DNA of 64,000 nucleotides from an uncultured Oscillospiraceae bacterium (GCA_900546265.1 URCA01000009.1:44616-108615), one strand, 5' to 3'; positions 42,773 through 52,939 are shown, counted from the first letter of the stretch. Translations and numbers: made by a program. The notes: a model not told the origin generated them from the letters alone.

Positions 42773-43666
42773 ATGCTGGATTTTCGTATCCATACCTTTC
42801 TCGCGGTGTGCCGCCATATGAATTTCACCCGGGCGGCGGAGGAGCTGCACATCACCCAGCCCGGCGTCTCCCGCCATATCCATCAGCTTGAGGAAGCATA
42901 CGGCGTCCGGTTGTTTGCCTACGAGGGGAAAAAGGCGGTGCTGACCGAGGCGGGCCGCCTGCTGCTGGAGGCCGCGCAGACGGTCAAGCACGACGACGCC
43001 TTCCTGCGGGAACAGCTGGCCCGCCTGGAGGACGGGCACCGGCGGCTGCACTTTGGCGCGACGCTCACCGTGGGCGCGTATGTCATGCCGGCCGCCGTGG
43101 GGGCGTATCTCAGGCGGCATCCCGACGCGAGGGTGCAGATGGAGGTGGCCAACACCAGGGAGCTGCTGGGCCGTCTGGACGCCGGCAAGCTGGATTTCGC
43201 CGTGGTGGAGGGCTTCTTCGACAAAACGTCTTATGACCATCTGCGCTATGCATCGGAGCCGTTCGTGGCGGTGTGCGCCCCCGGCTACCCCCTGTCCCCG
43301 CAGGCGAGGCGCCTGTCCGATCTGCTGGGGGAGCGGCTGATCACCCGGGAGCCGGGCTCGGGCACGCGCACGATTCTGGAAAAGCACCTGGAGCTGCAGA
43401 ATCTGACGCTGGGGGATTTTTGGCAGGTGATGGAGATCTCCAGCCTGGAGGCCGTCAAGGCCCTGGCCATGGAGGGCTGCGGCGTGACCTTCCTGTATCA
43501 GGCCGCGGTGCGGGACGAGCTGGCCTCCGGCCGCCTGCGGGAAATCGAACTGGAGGATTTCCGCTACCGCCACGATTTCACCTTCCTCTGGCGGAAAAAC
43601 AGCGTCTTCCCCGCCTGGTATCACCGCCTGTTCCGCGAGCTGGGCGGCGTGGAAGCGACTGCATAA
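42773..43666 (+). CDS. LysR-family transcriptional regulator
   Basis: This 297-residue regulator has the LysR helix-turn-helix [20 protein letters not shown] near the N-terminus, then [20 protein letters not shown], and a C-terminal effector domain ([48 protein letters not shown]). Its divergent neighbour, a YeiH-type membrane protein, is the probable target, as with YeiE/YeiH in enterics. The effector may be a sulfur or anion compound; this is inference. ATG 42773 after AGAGGAAAGGGG is chosen because an upstream TTG at 42740 falls in the -10 region. Confidence 0.93.
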   Translation: MLDFRIHTFLAVCRHMNFTRAAEELHITQPGVSRHIHQLEEAYGVRLFAYEGKKAVLTEAGRLLLEAAQTVKHDDAFLREQLARLEDGHRRLHFGATLTVGAYVMPAAVGAYLRRHPDARVQMEVANTRELLGRLDAGKLDFAVVEGFFDKTSYDHLRYASEPFVAVCAPGYPLSPQARRLSDLLGERLITREPGSGTRTILEKHLELQNLTLGDFWQVMEISSLEAVKALAMEGCGVTFLYQAAVRDELASGRLREIELEDFRYRHDFTFLWRKNSVFPAWYHRLFRELGGVEATA

Positions 43667-43682
43667 TTTCTCCACACGAAAG

Positions 43683-43708
43683 CCCGGCAGCATCGCTGCC
43701 GGGTTTTT
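43683..43708 (+). terminator. Rho-independent terminator after the LysR gene
   Basis: CCCGGCAGC-ATC-GCTGCCGGG (43683-43703) then five T residues. Confidence 0.9.
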
Positions 43709-43877
43709 AAGCGCCATACGAATTTTTATTTCTACATAATTTGCTCCAATTAATAAGATATAATAAATAAATATCAAAATAGATGTAGATAAATATTATA
43801 AACTATTGTAAACTTCTGTAAGAGGGGAGGAAATAACAGGAATAAATACATAATTGAGGGAAGGGTGGACGTTTTTT
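43709..43877 (+). promoter_or_regulatory. AT-rich upstream region of the protease-RHS gene
   Basis: This stretch is strikingly AT-rich against its GC-rich surroundings. TATAAT occurs at 43759-43764 and several A/T tracts follow; no single -35/-10 pair stands out. GAGGGAAGG lies shortly before ATG 43878. Confidence 0.4.
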
Positions 43878-46800
43878 ATGAAAAAGATTGTCTGTTGGGT
43901 ATTAGTTCTTGCCAACGTATTGGGTATAGCCAGTGTGGCACAGGCGGAGCGGCGTGCCTTGCCCGTATTGAGCGAATCGGTATATGAGACGAACCAAATC
44001 ATTGTCAAGTACAAAGAAGGGCATGTACGTAAAAGACGTGCGAATATGAAAGGCGTTGCCATTCGAGCCGCGTCCTCGCGGCAGTCCCCTTATGAATATA
44101 TCGAGGTGGCCTCCATCGATGACATGGATAACATTTTATATGAACTGAATGCTTCCCCCGATGTCGATTATGCTGTGGTAGACGATTTGTTGACGCTGCA
44201 GGAATTGACACCTGCCGAAATACAGGCTTCTTTAAGTCAGTTCCGGGAAGATGGCTCCCCATATACAGGGAAGGGGGCGGCAATCGCCGTACTGGATACC
44301 GGCATGAATACGCAACTGTCCTTCATAAAGGACAGCATTTACAGAAATTCTAAGGAAACGGCTGCGAATGGTGAAGACGAGGACGGGAATGGCTATGCGG
44401 ACGATATCACCGGATGGAACTTTGTAGATGACACTCCTCAGATTTACCAGTCCGCACAGGAGGATGATCATGGCACACAGATTGCCGGAATTCTTTCGGC
44501 GGTGGCTCCGGATGCCGCTCTTGTCCCTCTAAAAATATTCAAGGGAACGAAAGGCTATGTTTCGGATGCCATTCGTGCCATTGAATATGCCAAGGCCATG
44601 GGAATCCGCCTTTTTAATTGCAGTTGGGGAACCGACAGCGATAATCTCGCCTTGAGAGAGGCGATGTCCGATAGCCGGCTGCTCTTCATTTGTGCAGGCG
44701 GAAACATGGACGATAAGCACACGTCTAATGTGTCCTATCCGGCTGCCTTCGGCCTCCCCAACGTCGTATCCGTTGGGTCGGTGAATGAATCTGGTAAGGC
44801 TTCTGCGTTCAACAAAAACGGTTTGACGCATCAGGTGTACGCCCTTGGAGAGAATCTGTCTGCAATCAACGCCCAGGGGCTTCCAGTGACTGTAAACGGC
44901 ACATCCTATGCCGCCGCTCTTGTGACGGGTACTGTGGCCGCGGCCCAGGAGTTGGCTCCAGGATTGGGAATGGAAACACTGTCCGTCCTCCTCAAATGCG
45001 CTTGCGTGACGCCGAATGGGTTACCGCTTTTAAATCCCGCCGCGTTTTTGGAGGCCGCTCTCCCCTATGCGGGGCTAGAGGATGCCGATGGCCGCCTGTC
45101 TTTGCTGACAGGGATTTATGGAGCGCCGCTACCGCCCTCTGTGCTGAAACTATGGGCGAAGGCCGGGGAGTTGACTGGCGCTCAAAAAAGCGAAGTCTTG
45201 TCCGTCCTTTCACTGGACGAGGCGGCCTTTGACCTGCCGGTGGATGTGATCGGCTCTCTTATTATCGCCTGTACGGCAAACCGGTTCAATATTGCGCAGA
45301 ATCAAGCCTATGCTGTCTTTGAAGCCTTTGAGGATTACCATGCCTTTTATCGGGAGTTGTCCGCGTTTTTTCGCGTAAAAGAGACAGGGAAGGTTTCCGT
45401 TAACGATCAGGCGCTGATGCTGAAAACCCTCTCCCCTCGTTATACCGTAAGTGATTTGCTTCGCAGCTACATGTTTTCACAGGCCATGGCTCTTCCCCTG
45501 CGGGACGTACTGGGTGAGTATATTCTGCAGAACACCGGAGAGCCAGACGAACCGCATTGGCGTGCGATAGGCGAATTGATGCAAACCTATCGGATCAATT
45601 ATCAAACGGCTGAGAGTGTTCTGAAGCGCTATGATAGCGATGCCTTTTTGGTGGAATTGCAGGTTCATCGCTGGCGCGCTGCAAACAACTTGGACGTGTC
45701 TGACAACCACCTGAGGCCGTACGCGCTGCCGGCCTTATACAAAAATGAATTTAATAAATATAAAGTGCCCGATGATAACCAGTGGACATACGGGGATTTC
45801 TCTGTGGCTCAGATCGACGGCATGGTAAGTTATCAGAGAGAGCTGTTTGACATACCCGTTCGGGGCGGTGTAAGCCTGGCGCTGGGGGTACGTTACGATC
45901 CTGAAATGGCGGATGCGGTCGTTCGGGCCAAGAACGCCGATGAGCTGTCCCATACCTATACCCGCGTGGTTACCAATAAATATTATCGGTATGTTGGAGG
46001 GAACTGGGTGTATCAGCCTGATTTGGACGAAATCACGCAGTCCTCCTATACCGACGCGGAATTCGATCCGTCCTGGATAGAAGCAGCTCCGGAGGAAATT
46101 ATCGTAACGCCCGGCGTTCTGAAATATCAGCGGATCGTCCAGGTCCACGCGCAGGCAGGCGGCGATTATCTGCGGGAGGATACAGACAATTATTATGACC
46201 GGCTATATGGGGCCGGTACAGGCATCGGCCTCAGCCTGCCCAGTATGGAAGTGGGAGCGAAAGCCTCCTACCTGCACCTGTCCGATGGCGATAAATACAA
46301 AATCCTCTCCGATGGCGGCGCCTATCGATTGGAGGGATACGCAAAGGGCGACTGCGTATTCGCCGTCGTCGGCACGGCTGCGTTCTCGTCTCATGGTGTG
46401 CAGGCCGCCTATCAGTTTTCCATCGACACGGGCGTTACGCAGTATTTTGACGCGGTCGGCCGGTATTTAGGGGAGGAAGACCAGGATGGCAACCGTGTGA
46501 CGGTTCGGTATAATGCGCAAGGTAAAATCGATCGGATTACCGAACCGGCCGGCCGATATATTCAGTTTACATATCAGCAGAACGGCAGTCAGCGGGATAT
46601 ACAGATAACCTTTTTTGACAGTGATGAGACACAATCCCGCTTGCTGTACACCATCACCTCTGTCAAAACGGCCTCGGGCGAGGCGTATTGCCTGTCCAGA
46701 ATAACCGATGGCGCCGGTACGGAAATCCAATACCAATTTGATCTCATAGAATCCGGCATATTTATTAACGGCCGCTCGTCCGCGGATACGACCACTCTGT

Positions 46801-49800
46801 ATAATGAATCCGTCCGCCTTGTCCGCGTTGTGGACAATCAAATCCCCTATACCGTCACATACGATACCTGCCAGACGCTTTATGGTCCGGCAAGCTGCCG
46901 GCAGTACGCGAGGGCTTCTCAAATCGCCAAGCATACCAACCGGAACGTCGTTTCCTTTACCTATCAGGTGGGGGTTGACGTCGGCCGGTCGAATGCGGGA
47001 ACCACCTTTTGGAACTATCAGAGCAACAGCCTGTCGCCGGTGCCCACGGCGTTGTATGGCTATACCACCATGAGCAGGAATTCGTTCCGGGATGAAAAAA
47101 AGTTCGATATCTGGAAGTATAACACCGGCGGACGCACTATGCTTGGAACACAGGTCCAGGAGGCGTACAGCATACCGGACAGACATTATACAGGGCAAAT
47201 CCAGACCATTCTCAGCACCAAAAAGGATATAGCCTATTCCTATGACAGCGACGGCCGGCTGCTCTCCGTGAAGGAAACGCAGAACGGAACGCCGTTAAGC
47301 CAGACGGTGTATACCTACAATGGACGTTTTGTGCATACCCCTTCCTCCACTATCCAGTATAACGAACGCATGGAACATGGCGGGATTAAAAAGACCATGA
47401 CGCAAAACAACATGGACAATCAAAGGATTATTGCCAAAGTCGTGCAGTCCTTTGTGGATACTAATAACAACAATCGCATCGACAGCGGCGAGGAAGCACA
47501 GGAACAGTCCCGTACAGCGTATACCTATGACAGCTATGGGAACACCCTCGTCGTAACCACCGATGACAAAGTGGCCAACCAGTCCACCGTACAGGAAAAC
47601 ACCTACGACAGCCGATACCACACCTACGTATGCTCAGAGAAGATTCCGCAGGTTCTGTCTGCGAACGGCTCCACCTATGCTGTGGAGACCAAAACGGAAT
47701 ACAATTTTTTAGGGCAAAAGACGGCCGAGTATGACGCGAACAATCATAAAGTCACCTATGAATACGACGCGTCGGGCAATGTTGTCAGCACCCGGCTGTA
47801 TGAATGGAACGGATCCTCCCATGTGTTGAGAACAACCGGGACGGTTGAATACGATCATGCCAATAAAACGTATATTCAAAAGAATATGGGGCGGCCTTGG
47901 ATTCGGTTCAGCTCCGATGCGTACGGCAACGCCAAGGTGGAGGAATCTGCCGACGGCGGACAGACCTATATCCTTAAGAGCGAGGAATTCTATGACGCGT
48001 TCGATCGTAAAAACCGCGAGAGAACTTATACGGCGGACGGAAATTATCTGGAGACCCGCTACGTCTTCGACGATTTGGATCGCACCTTGTCCGAAACCCG
48101 GTATTTGTTTAAGAAGCAGGCGGACGGCTATACCCAAGAGCTACAGCTTCAAAATGCGTATACGTATGAAACAGACGTCCCGTTTCATTCATCGACAGCC
48201 CGATATGATAAGCAAACGGTGGTTCAAAAGGACAAAAACAACGCCATTGTCAGCAAATCGGCTTCCTACAGCAATGCCTTTGGGGTGGTGTATACCGAGA
48301 CGTGGGTAAATCCGGACGCCTCCACTCCTGACTATACCAATACCACCCTGTACGATGACTACGGCGTTGTAAAGAGCCAGGAGGGCGATTCCATCGTCGA
48401 CAAAACGTTTACGTATGATATCCGCGGGCGCTTGTATGAGACCAGGACCGAGGATATGAGCTATGGAACCGTCACCTATAACGGCTTGGGAACCGTGCAG
48501 AAAAAACAGGATCCAATGGGCAGCCTGTCCGAGTATTACTACGACAATTTGGGCCGCGAGATCCAGGCGAAAACACCCTTCGAGCTGGTGGGGATGGTTC
48601 TGCATAAGGCGGAAACGGAAACCTATTATGACGCTATGGGGAATGTTGTCAAGACGAGAACTAGAAACAACGACATTGACGGGTATAGCTCGTGGACTGT
48701 CACGGAAACCGAATACAATTATCAGGGGAATCCCGTGGTGGTTCGGCGCAAAGGGCCGCCGGACAGCGTGACCCAATACGTCTATGACGCTTTGGGACAG
48801 CTGGTGCGGGAATACAGGGGCCTGACATCCAAGATAAGCATCCCCTATACCTATAATGCCGACGGCAGCGTCAGCATCCCCGCCTATATTGATAACGGCG
48901 ACTATGCCGTCACAAAATATGAATACGATATTCGCGGGAATCTCACCGCCATGGTGGATCCTCTGGGCAAACGGGAAACCTATCGGTATGACAATCATAA
49001 CCGGCTGATTCTCCAAGTCCTGCGCAATGGCAAAGCGATTCAATACGAATACGATGAACAGGGGCATGTCGTCAAAAAGCAGGCGGGCGCCCTGTCCGGG
49101 TCGGCTTTTGTGCCGGCTGCCACCGTCCTGTACGAGTACAACAAGGACGGTCTGCTCAGCTATGTGTCCAATGGGGTTTCCACCAACCGCTTCACCTATG
49201 ATTCCCTGGGCCGCCTGTTGAAGGAAGAGGTAACGGGCGGTTACGAGAAAACCTATACCTACAGCGGAAAGGGTTGTACGTCGTTTACCGTCCGGAACAG
49301 CGGCGGCATCATTAAAAAGGAAGCCTATACCTACGATGCCAAGGGCCGTTTGTCACGGATTATCAATGGGGAGGATCGCTCCGGAACCGGGCCGCAGTCC
49401 AGTAGCAGTATTGTGGATTATAAATACGATGCCAACGATAATATAATCCGGCGGGAAATAGCCAATATTGGCACGGAGATGAGCCAAAACTTCACCTATA
49501 ATGCGGCCAACCTGATGAAATCCACCTATTTTCATCGGTATTATGAGGGAAATACGCCTGTCGAGACGTATACCTATCGTCTGGACGGCAACCTGACCGA
49601 AAAACATCGCGGCGATACCTATACTCGGTATACATACGATTCCCTGGGCCGCTTGGCCTCCGAGCAAAGGGAGCCGGGTAAGTATACGCAATATACCATA
49701 CAGTATGAATACGACAGCCGGGACAACCGGATTGTGGAACGCGACTTGTCTTTTCCAGATTATCCAGTATCCACTCGGTATACTTATGACAAGGCTGACC

Positions 49801-51257
49801 GACTGCAGTCGTTTACGGTTCAGGGAACCACCGGCACGTTTGAATACGACGACGCGGGCAATCTGTTGGTCGCGGATGGAAGCACTTATCAATACGACGC
49901 TTTCGATCGCCTGTCCAGTTATCAGTACCCTTATCAGCCGACGGTTACCTTTCAATACGATGGACTGGACAACCGCTTCTCCAAAACGTACAAAGGCAAT
50001 GTGACCAGGCATCTGTGGGATCGTGGCAACATCGCCATGGACATTGTCAATGGATCCGCCACCTACAGCTTTGTGCATGGGCAGTTTATGGAGGGCTTTT
50101 TTCACGGCGATACCATGTATGTTAATGAGATTAACCATCACAACGATGTGGTGACTACCTATAATCTAGGAACGGAAAGTATTACCGGTAGCTATCGGTA
50201 TAACGCTTTCGGACTGAACGCCCCTACCGAAACGGTATCAAATCCGTATTCGTACAGCGGGGAATACGCCGACAGCGAAACCGGCCTACAATACCTGCGC
50301 GGACGGTACTATTCTCCGGTTCTGGGCCGCTTTACGCAGGAGGACACCTACCATGGCCAGGGAAACCGGTACAATTATTGCGGCGCCAATCCGCTGAAAT
50401 ACGCGGATCCCTCCGGGCATTGCTATGGACAGCCTTCCAAGCCGGAGACCAAGGTGGTTTATGGGGAATACATGGAGGGCGTGCCGCTGTATATGATCGG
50501 AAAATACGGCTGGCGCGTCGAGTCCCAGAAGGGGCGGCAGTATACCCTGTACAATCCCTGCGTCAATGTCCTAGAGCACCAGGCTATGTATGAAGAAATG
50601 AAAAACAAGACCTCGGCGCCAGAGGATTTCACTTATCCGGATTACTATTTCTATATCATCCGCCTGCGCATGAGCGGCAGCGCCTTTGAAACGTTTAGTA
50701 AAACGCTATACGATTTATATTTCGAAGTGGCAGAGGCATACGATCGTAAAATTTCTATCGGCAAATTGGCCAATAGCGGGAGTACTCTCAATACGATTGC
50801 GTCTGTTCCACTGGCCATCCTGACAATAGGAAGCGCGGGAGCGGTCGGCGTGGTAGTTGCTGGGGTACAGTCCGCTTTGGAGGCGGTGCTTTCTAGCGTT
50901 GAGAAATTCAGCAGGAAAAATGTGTCCGCTTATTATGAAATTGGCATACAATCAAAAAGAATGCGTGTTGCCGCGAATGACAACATCGATGTCTGGTTTG
51001 CCCGTACCGTGACCGGCGATCAATTCGCCGTGCGCAATCTGACGACCCACAACCAGTTTATTGTCGCATATCCAAGCGCTAGCCTCGGTTTCCTCAGCGC
51101 CGCCATGATCAATCTGCTGCCTAAATATGGCATCGGTATGTATATGGGACTGCCGATGCCGCAGTATTCTTTGGATTCCGGACCGTGGTATCCGGACTTC
51201 GAGCACTACGATATTGACAGGCTCAGACGGCTGAATTTTTATTATTTCACACACTGA
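43878..51257 (+). CDS. Secreted subtilisin-type protease fused to an RHS/YD-repeat shell and a C-terminal effector-like domain
   Basis: This protein of about 2459 residues starts MKKIVCWVLVLANVLGIASV, a Sec signal cut near AQA. Residues 38-105 look like an inhibitor-I9-type propeptide (NQIIVKYKEGH to DVDYAVVDDLL). The S8 protease domain has the whole triad: Asp140 in IAVLDTGMN, His198 in DDHGTQIAG and Ser343 in VNGTSYAAALVTG, with oxyanion Asn276 in ICAGGNMD. After an unrecognised helical part (about 400-700), dozens of YD repeats fill about 880-2130. The RHS core end reads LQYLRGRYYSPVLGRFTQED, then NPLKYADPSG (DPSG 2177-2180). The last 279 residues match nothing I know and include a hydrophobic stretch (about 2307-2330). 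Base use is less GC-biased than neighbours, which suggests transfer. It resembles a polymorphic toxin; 51278 may encode immunity. Confidence 0.88.
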   Translation: MKKIVCWVLVLANVLGIASVAQAERRALPVLSESVYETNQIIVKYKEGHVRKRRANMKGVAIRAASSRQSPYEYIEVASIDDMDNILYELNASPDVDYAVVDDLLTLQELTPAEIQASLSQFREDGSPYTGKGAAIAVLDTGMNTQLSFIKDSIYRNSKETAANGEDEDGNGYADDITGWNFVDDTPQIYQSAQEDDHGTQIAGILSAVAPDAALVPLKIFKGTKGYVSDAIRAIEYAKAMGIRLFNCSWGTDSDNLALREAMSDSRLLFICAGGNMDDKHTSNVSYPAAFGLPNVVSVGSVNESGKASAFNKNGLTHQVYALGENLSAINAQGLPVTVNGTSYAAALVTGTVAAAQELAPGLGMETLSVLLKCACVTPNGLPLLNPAAFLEAALPYAGLEDADGRLSLLTGIYGAPLPPSVLKLWAKAGELTGAQKSEVLSVLSLDEAAFDLPVDVIGSLIIACTANRFNIAQNQAYAVFEAFEDYHAFYRELSAFFRVKETGKVSVNDQALMLKTLSPRYTVSDLLRSYMFSQAMALPLRDVLGEYILQNTGEPDEPHWRAIGELMQTYRINYQTAESVLKRYDSDAFLVELQVHRWRAANNLDVSDNHLRPYALPALYKNEFNKYKVPDDNQWTYGDFSVAQIDGMVSYQRELFDIPVRGGVSLALGVRYDPEMADAVVRAKNADELSHTYTRVVTNKYYRYVGGNWVYQPDLDEITQSSYTDAEFDPSWIEAAPEEIIVTPGVLKYQRIVQVHAQAGGDYLREDTDNYYDRLYGAGTGIGLSLPSMEVGAKASYLHLSDGDKYKILSDGGAYRLEGYAKGDCVFAVVGTAAFSSHGVQAAYQFSIDTGVTQYFDAVGRYLGEEDQDGNRVTVRYNAQGKIDRITEPAGRYIQFTYQQNGSQRDIQITFFDSDETQSRLLYTITSVKTASGEAYCLSRITDGAGTEIQYQFDLIESGIFINGRSSADTTTLYNESVRLVRVVDNQIPYTVTYDTCQTLYGPASCRQYARASQIAKHTNRNVVSFTYQVGVDVGRSNAGTTFWNYQSNSLSPVPTALYGYTTMSRNSFRDEKKFDIWKYNTGGRTMLGTQVQEAYSIPDRHYTGQIQTILSTKKDIAYSYDSDGRLLSVKETQNGTPLSQTVYTYNGRFVHTPSSTIQYNERMEHGGIKKTMTQNNMDNQRIIAKVVQSFVDTNNNNRIDSGEEAQEQSRTAYTYDSYGNTLVVTTDDKVANQSTVQENTYDSRYHTYVCSEKIPQVLSANGSTYAVETKTEYNFLGQKTAEYDANNHKVTYEYDASGNVVSTRLYEWNGSSHVLRTTGTVEYDHANKTYIQKNMGRPWIRFSSDAYGNAKVEESADGGQTYILKSEEFYDAFDRKNRERTYTADGNYLETRYVFDDLDRTLSETRYLFKKQADGYTQELQLQNAYTYETDVPFHSSTARYDKQTVVQKDKNNAIVSKSASYSNAFGVVYTETWVNPDASTPDYTNTTLYDDYGVVKSQEGDSIVDKTFTYDIRGRLYETRTEDMSYGTVTYNGLGTVQKKQDPMGSLSEYYYDNLGREIQAKTPFELVGMVLHKAETETYYDAMGNVVKTRTRNNDIDGYSSWTVTETEYNYQGNPVVVRRKGPPDSVTQYVYDALGQLVREYRGLTSKISIPYTYNADGSVSIPAYIDNGDYAVTKYEYDIRGNLTAMVDPLGKRETYRYDNHNRLILQVLRNGKAIQYEYDEQGHVVKKQAGALSGSAFVPAATVLYEYNKDGLLSYVSNGVSTNRFTYDSLGRLLKEEVTGGYEKTYTYSGKGCTSFTVRNSGGIIKKEAYTYDAKGRLSRIINGEDRSGTGPQSSSSIVDYKYDANDNIIRREIANIGTEMSQNFTYNAANLMKSTYFHRYYEGNTPVETYTYRLDGNLTEKHRGDTYTRYTYDSLGRLASEQREPGKYTQYTIQYEYDSRDNRIVERDLSFPDYPVSTRYTYDKADRLQSFTVQGTTGTFEYDDAGNLLVADGSTYQYDAFDRLSSYQYPYQPTVTFQYDGLDNRFSKTYKGNVTRHLWDRGNIAMDIVNGSATYSFVHGQFMEGFFHGDTMYVNEINHHNDVVTTYNLGTESITGSYRYNAFGLNAPTETVSNPYSYSGEYADSETGLQYLRGRYYSPVLGRFTQEDTYHGQGNRYNYCGANPLKYADPSGHCYGQPSKPETKVVYGEYMEGVPLYMIGKYGWRVESQKGRQYTLYNPCVNVLEHQAMYEEMKNKTSAPEDFTYPDYYFYIIRLRMSGSAFETFSKTLYDLYFEVAEAYDRKISIGKLANSGSTLNTIASVPLAILTIGSAGAVGVVVAGVQSALEAVLSSVEKFSRKNVSAYYEIGIQSKRMRVAANDNIDVWFARTVTGDQFAVRNLTTHNQFIVAYPSASLGFLSAAMINLLPKYGIGMYMGLPMPQYSLDSGPWYPDFEHYDIDRLRRLNFYYFTH

Positions 51258-51277
51258 GTATGCATGGGGAGGGCTTT

Positions 51278-51739
51278 ATGAAAAAGAAGAGAATCGTCAT
51301 CGTGTCCTGTCTTCTGCTGGTGCTCCAGATATGGGTGTGGGTTCCCGTCGCCTACAACCGCGCCGCCGTGAACACCATCCTTCCCAAGCGTCTGGTCAAT
51401 CAGCTGGATGACGCCGCCATCCGGGAAAACGCCCATGAGCTGGAAAAACTCGGCTATGCAAGAGAGGCCGGAGAGGAGGGAGAGGGGCGGTTTATCAAAA
51501 ATCGGTTAGGCGGGGAAGACCTGTACGTTATTCTCCGCTTTACGGATAAGGAAGCGCACAAACGAACGACCACATGTAACGATTCCTGGGAAAAGATCAT
51601 CACAGGAGAAAATTCATTGGTAATCGCCCGGGTGCAATCCGGCACTGTTTCCATCTCTCTTAATGCGGTGGATTACAACAATGAGTTTATACAGAATGTA
51701 CATAAAGAACTGGAAACCCTAGCCCGGTTGGGAGACTGA
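51278..51739 (+). CDS. Small membrane-anchored protein, candidate immunity partner of the RHS protein
   Basis: This 153-residue protein begins MKKKRIVIVSCLLLVLQIWV, a basic segment followed by one membrane span or uncleaved signal, with the rest predicted outside the membrane: a mixed helical/strand domain (LVNQLDDAAIRENAHELEKL, EDLYVILRFTDKEAH, NSLVIARVQSGTVSISLNAV). I do not recognise the family. ATG 51278 follows GGGGAGGG, 20 bp after the RHS stop, so the two are co-transcribed. Position, size and export topology match immunity proteins that guard against a toxin acting at the membrane or outside face, but this is inferred from context. A perfect terminator at 51815 ends the unit. Confidence 0.7.
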   Translation: MKKKRIVIVSCLLLVLQIWVWVPVAYNRAAVNTILPKRLVNQLDDAAIRENAHELEKLGYAREAGEEGEGRFIKNRLGGEDLYVILRFTDKEAHKRTTTCNDSWEKIITGENSLVIARVQSGTVSISLNAVDYNNEFIQNVHKELETLARLGD

Positions 51740-51814
51740 TGACCTCCCGCGGCTTGTCCTCCTTGTCCTATTTGTCGTCTGGTTCTTTCAAAAATTATGC
51801 TCAAAATACTGCGG

Positions 51815-51842
51815 CCCCCGCTGTGTGATCACACAGCGGGGG
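51815..51842. terminator. Bidirectional terminator
   Basis: A 28-base perfect palindrome, CCCCCGCTGTGTGA and its complement, between the convergent immunity-candidate and adenosine deaminase genes. T residues are sparse after it on the plus strand. Confidence 0.75.
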
Positions 51843-51848
51843 TATCTA

Positions 51849-52832
51849 TCAGGCATTATGAAAAAACGTCCGTTTGTCCCGCATCCGGGCCAGCAGTGCC
51901 GCCTTTTCGGCTTCCGGGAGGAACGCCGCCCGCGCCGCGTTTTCCAGCAGCGTCCTCTCGTCCGCCTCTGTCATCCCCAGCCGTTCCCTGGCCAGGGCGT
52001 ATTCCCCGGCCAGGGTGGTGCCGGAGACGGTAGTGTTGTCGGTGTTCAGGGTGACGGGGATCCCCTGATCGAGATAGGCCTTCAGCGGATAGCTGCCGGG
52101 CGCCGCCGCCCCGGTCTGGAAATTGCTGGTGGGGCACATCTCCAGCGGGATCCCCCGCCGGGCCAGCGCCGCCGTCAGGGCGGGATCCTCCGCCGCTCGC
52201 ACCCCGTGGCCGATGCGTGCCGCCCCGGCCTCCAGGGCGGCCCAGACGCTGTCCGGCCCCGCCGCTTCTCCCGCGTGGATGGTGAAGGGGAGGCCCTCCT
52301 GCCGCGCGCGGGAGAACAGGGGGAGATAGTCCCGGGTGGGGTACAGCCCCTCCGCCCCCGCCAGATCCAGCGCCGCCACTCCTTGGCCCAGAAAGGCGCG
52401 CGACGCCCGCAGGGTGTCCATATTGGCCGCTTCGTCCGCTCCCCGCATGCAGCAGAGAATGAGCTGCCCGGGCAGCCCGGAGCGGCGAAGCCCCCGTATC
52501 GCGGCCTCCACAATGGCCTCCTGGCTGTGACCGTTTTTCTGGTGGAGCTGGGGAGCGAAGCGGATTTCCGCGTACAGCAGCCCCTGTTCCCGCAGGCGTC
52601 CCGCCAGCGAGGCGGCGGCGTATTCCACGGCCTCGGGGCTTTGCAGCACGGCGAGGGGCGTCTCAAAGCACCGCAGATAGTCGTTCAGGCTTCCGCAGCC
52701 GGACGGCACGGTCAGGAAGGGCCGCAGTCCTTCCGGCGTCTCCGCCGGCAGACGGATCCCTTCCGTCCGGGCCAGAACCAGCAGTTCCTCCGCCGTTAGC
52801 GAACCGTCCAGATGGATGTGCAGGTCGATCAT
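51849..52832 (-). CDS. add: Adenosine deaminase
   Basis: This 327-residue cytoplasmic enzyme is predicted to convert adenosine to inosine in purine salvage. Zinc ligands and catalytic residues are in place: His5 and His7 in DLHIHLDGSL, His186 and Glu189 in IHAGEAAG, His209 in RIGHGVRA, and the Asp pair region NTDNTTVSG (Asp265), where most family members have NTDDP; the second Asp is Asn here. Adenine deaminase-type substrate use therefore cannot be excluded. AGGAGGGG precedes its ATG. It is divergent from the GntR-ABC operon. Confidence 0.88.
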   Translation of the reverse strand: MIDLHIHLDGSLTAEELLVLARTEGIRLPAETPEGLRPFLTVPSGCGSLNDYLRCFETPLAVLQSPEAVEYAAASLAGRLREQGLLYAEIRFAPQLHQKNGHSQEAIVEAAIRGLRRSGLPGQLILCCMRGADEAANMDTLRASRAFLGQGVAALDLAGAEGLYPTRDYLPLFSRARQEGLPFTIHAGEAAGPDSVWAALEAGAARIGHGVRAAEDPALTAALARRGIPLEMCPTSNFQTGAAAPGSYPLKAYLDQGIPVTLNTDNTTVSGTTLAGEYALARERLGMTEADERTLLENAARAAFLPEAEKAALLARMRDKRTFFHNA

Positions 52833-52865
52833 CCGAATCCCCTCCTGTCGGTGTTTTCTGAATCC

Positions 52866-52895
52866 ATTGTAGCATAACCGGCCGGGAAAGTCGAA
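52866..52895 (-). promoter_or_regulatory. Promoter of the adenosine deaminase gene
   Basis: Minus strand: TTCGAC (52895-52890), an 18-base spacer, TACAAT (52871-52866). Confidence 0.5.
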
Positions 52896-52939
52896 CCGGC
52901 CTCTTTTTGAGAAGCCGCTTGAAAATTACCATTTTGCTC

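Noticed and set aside
47000..50300. Periodic sequence similarity that might be read as DNA repeats
   Set aside because: It is explained by YD repeats of the RHS shell; there is no direct-repeat and spacer pattern.
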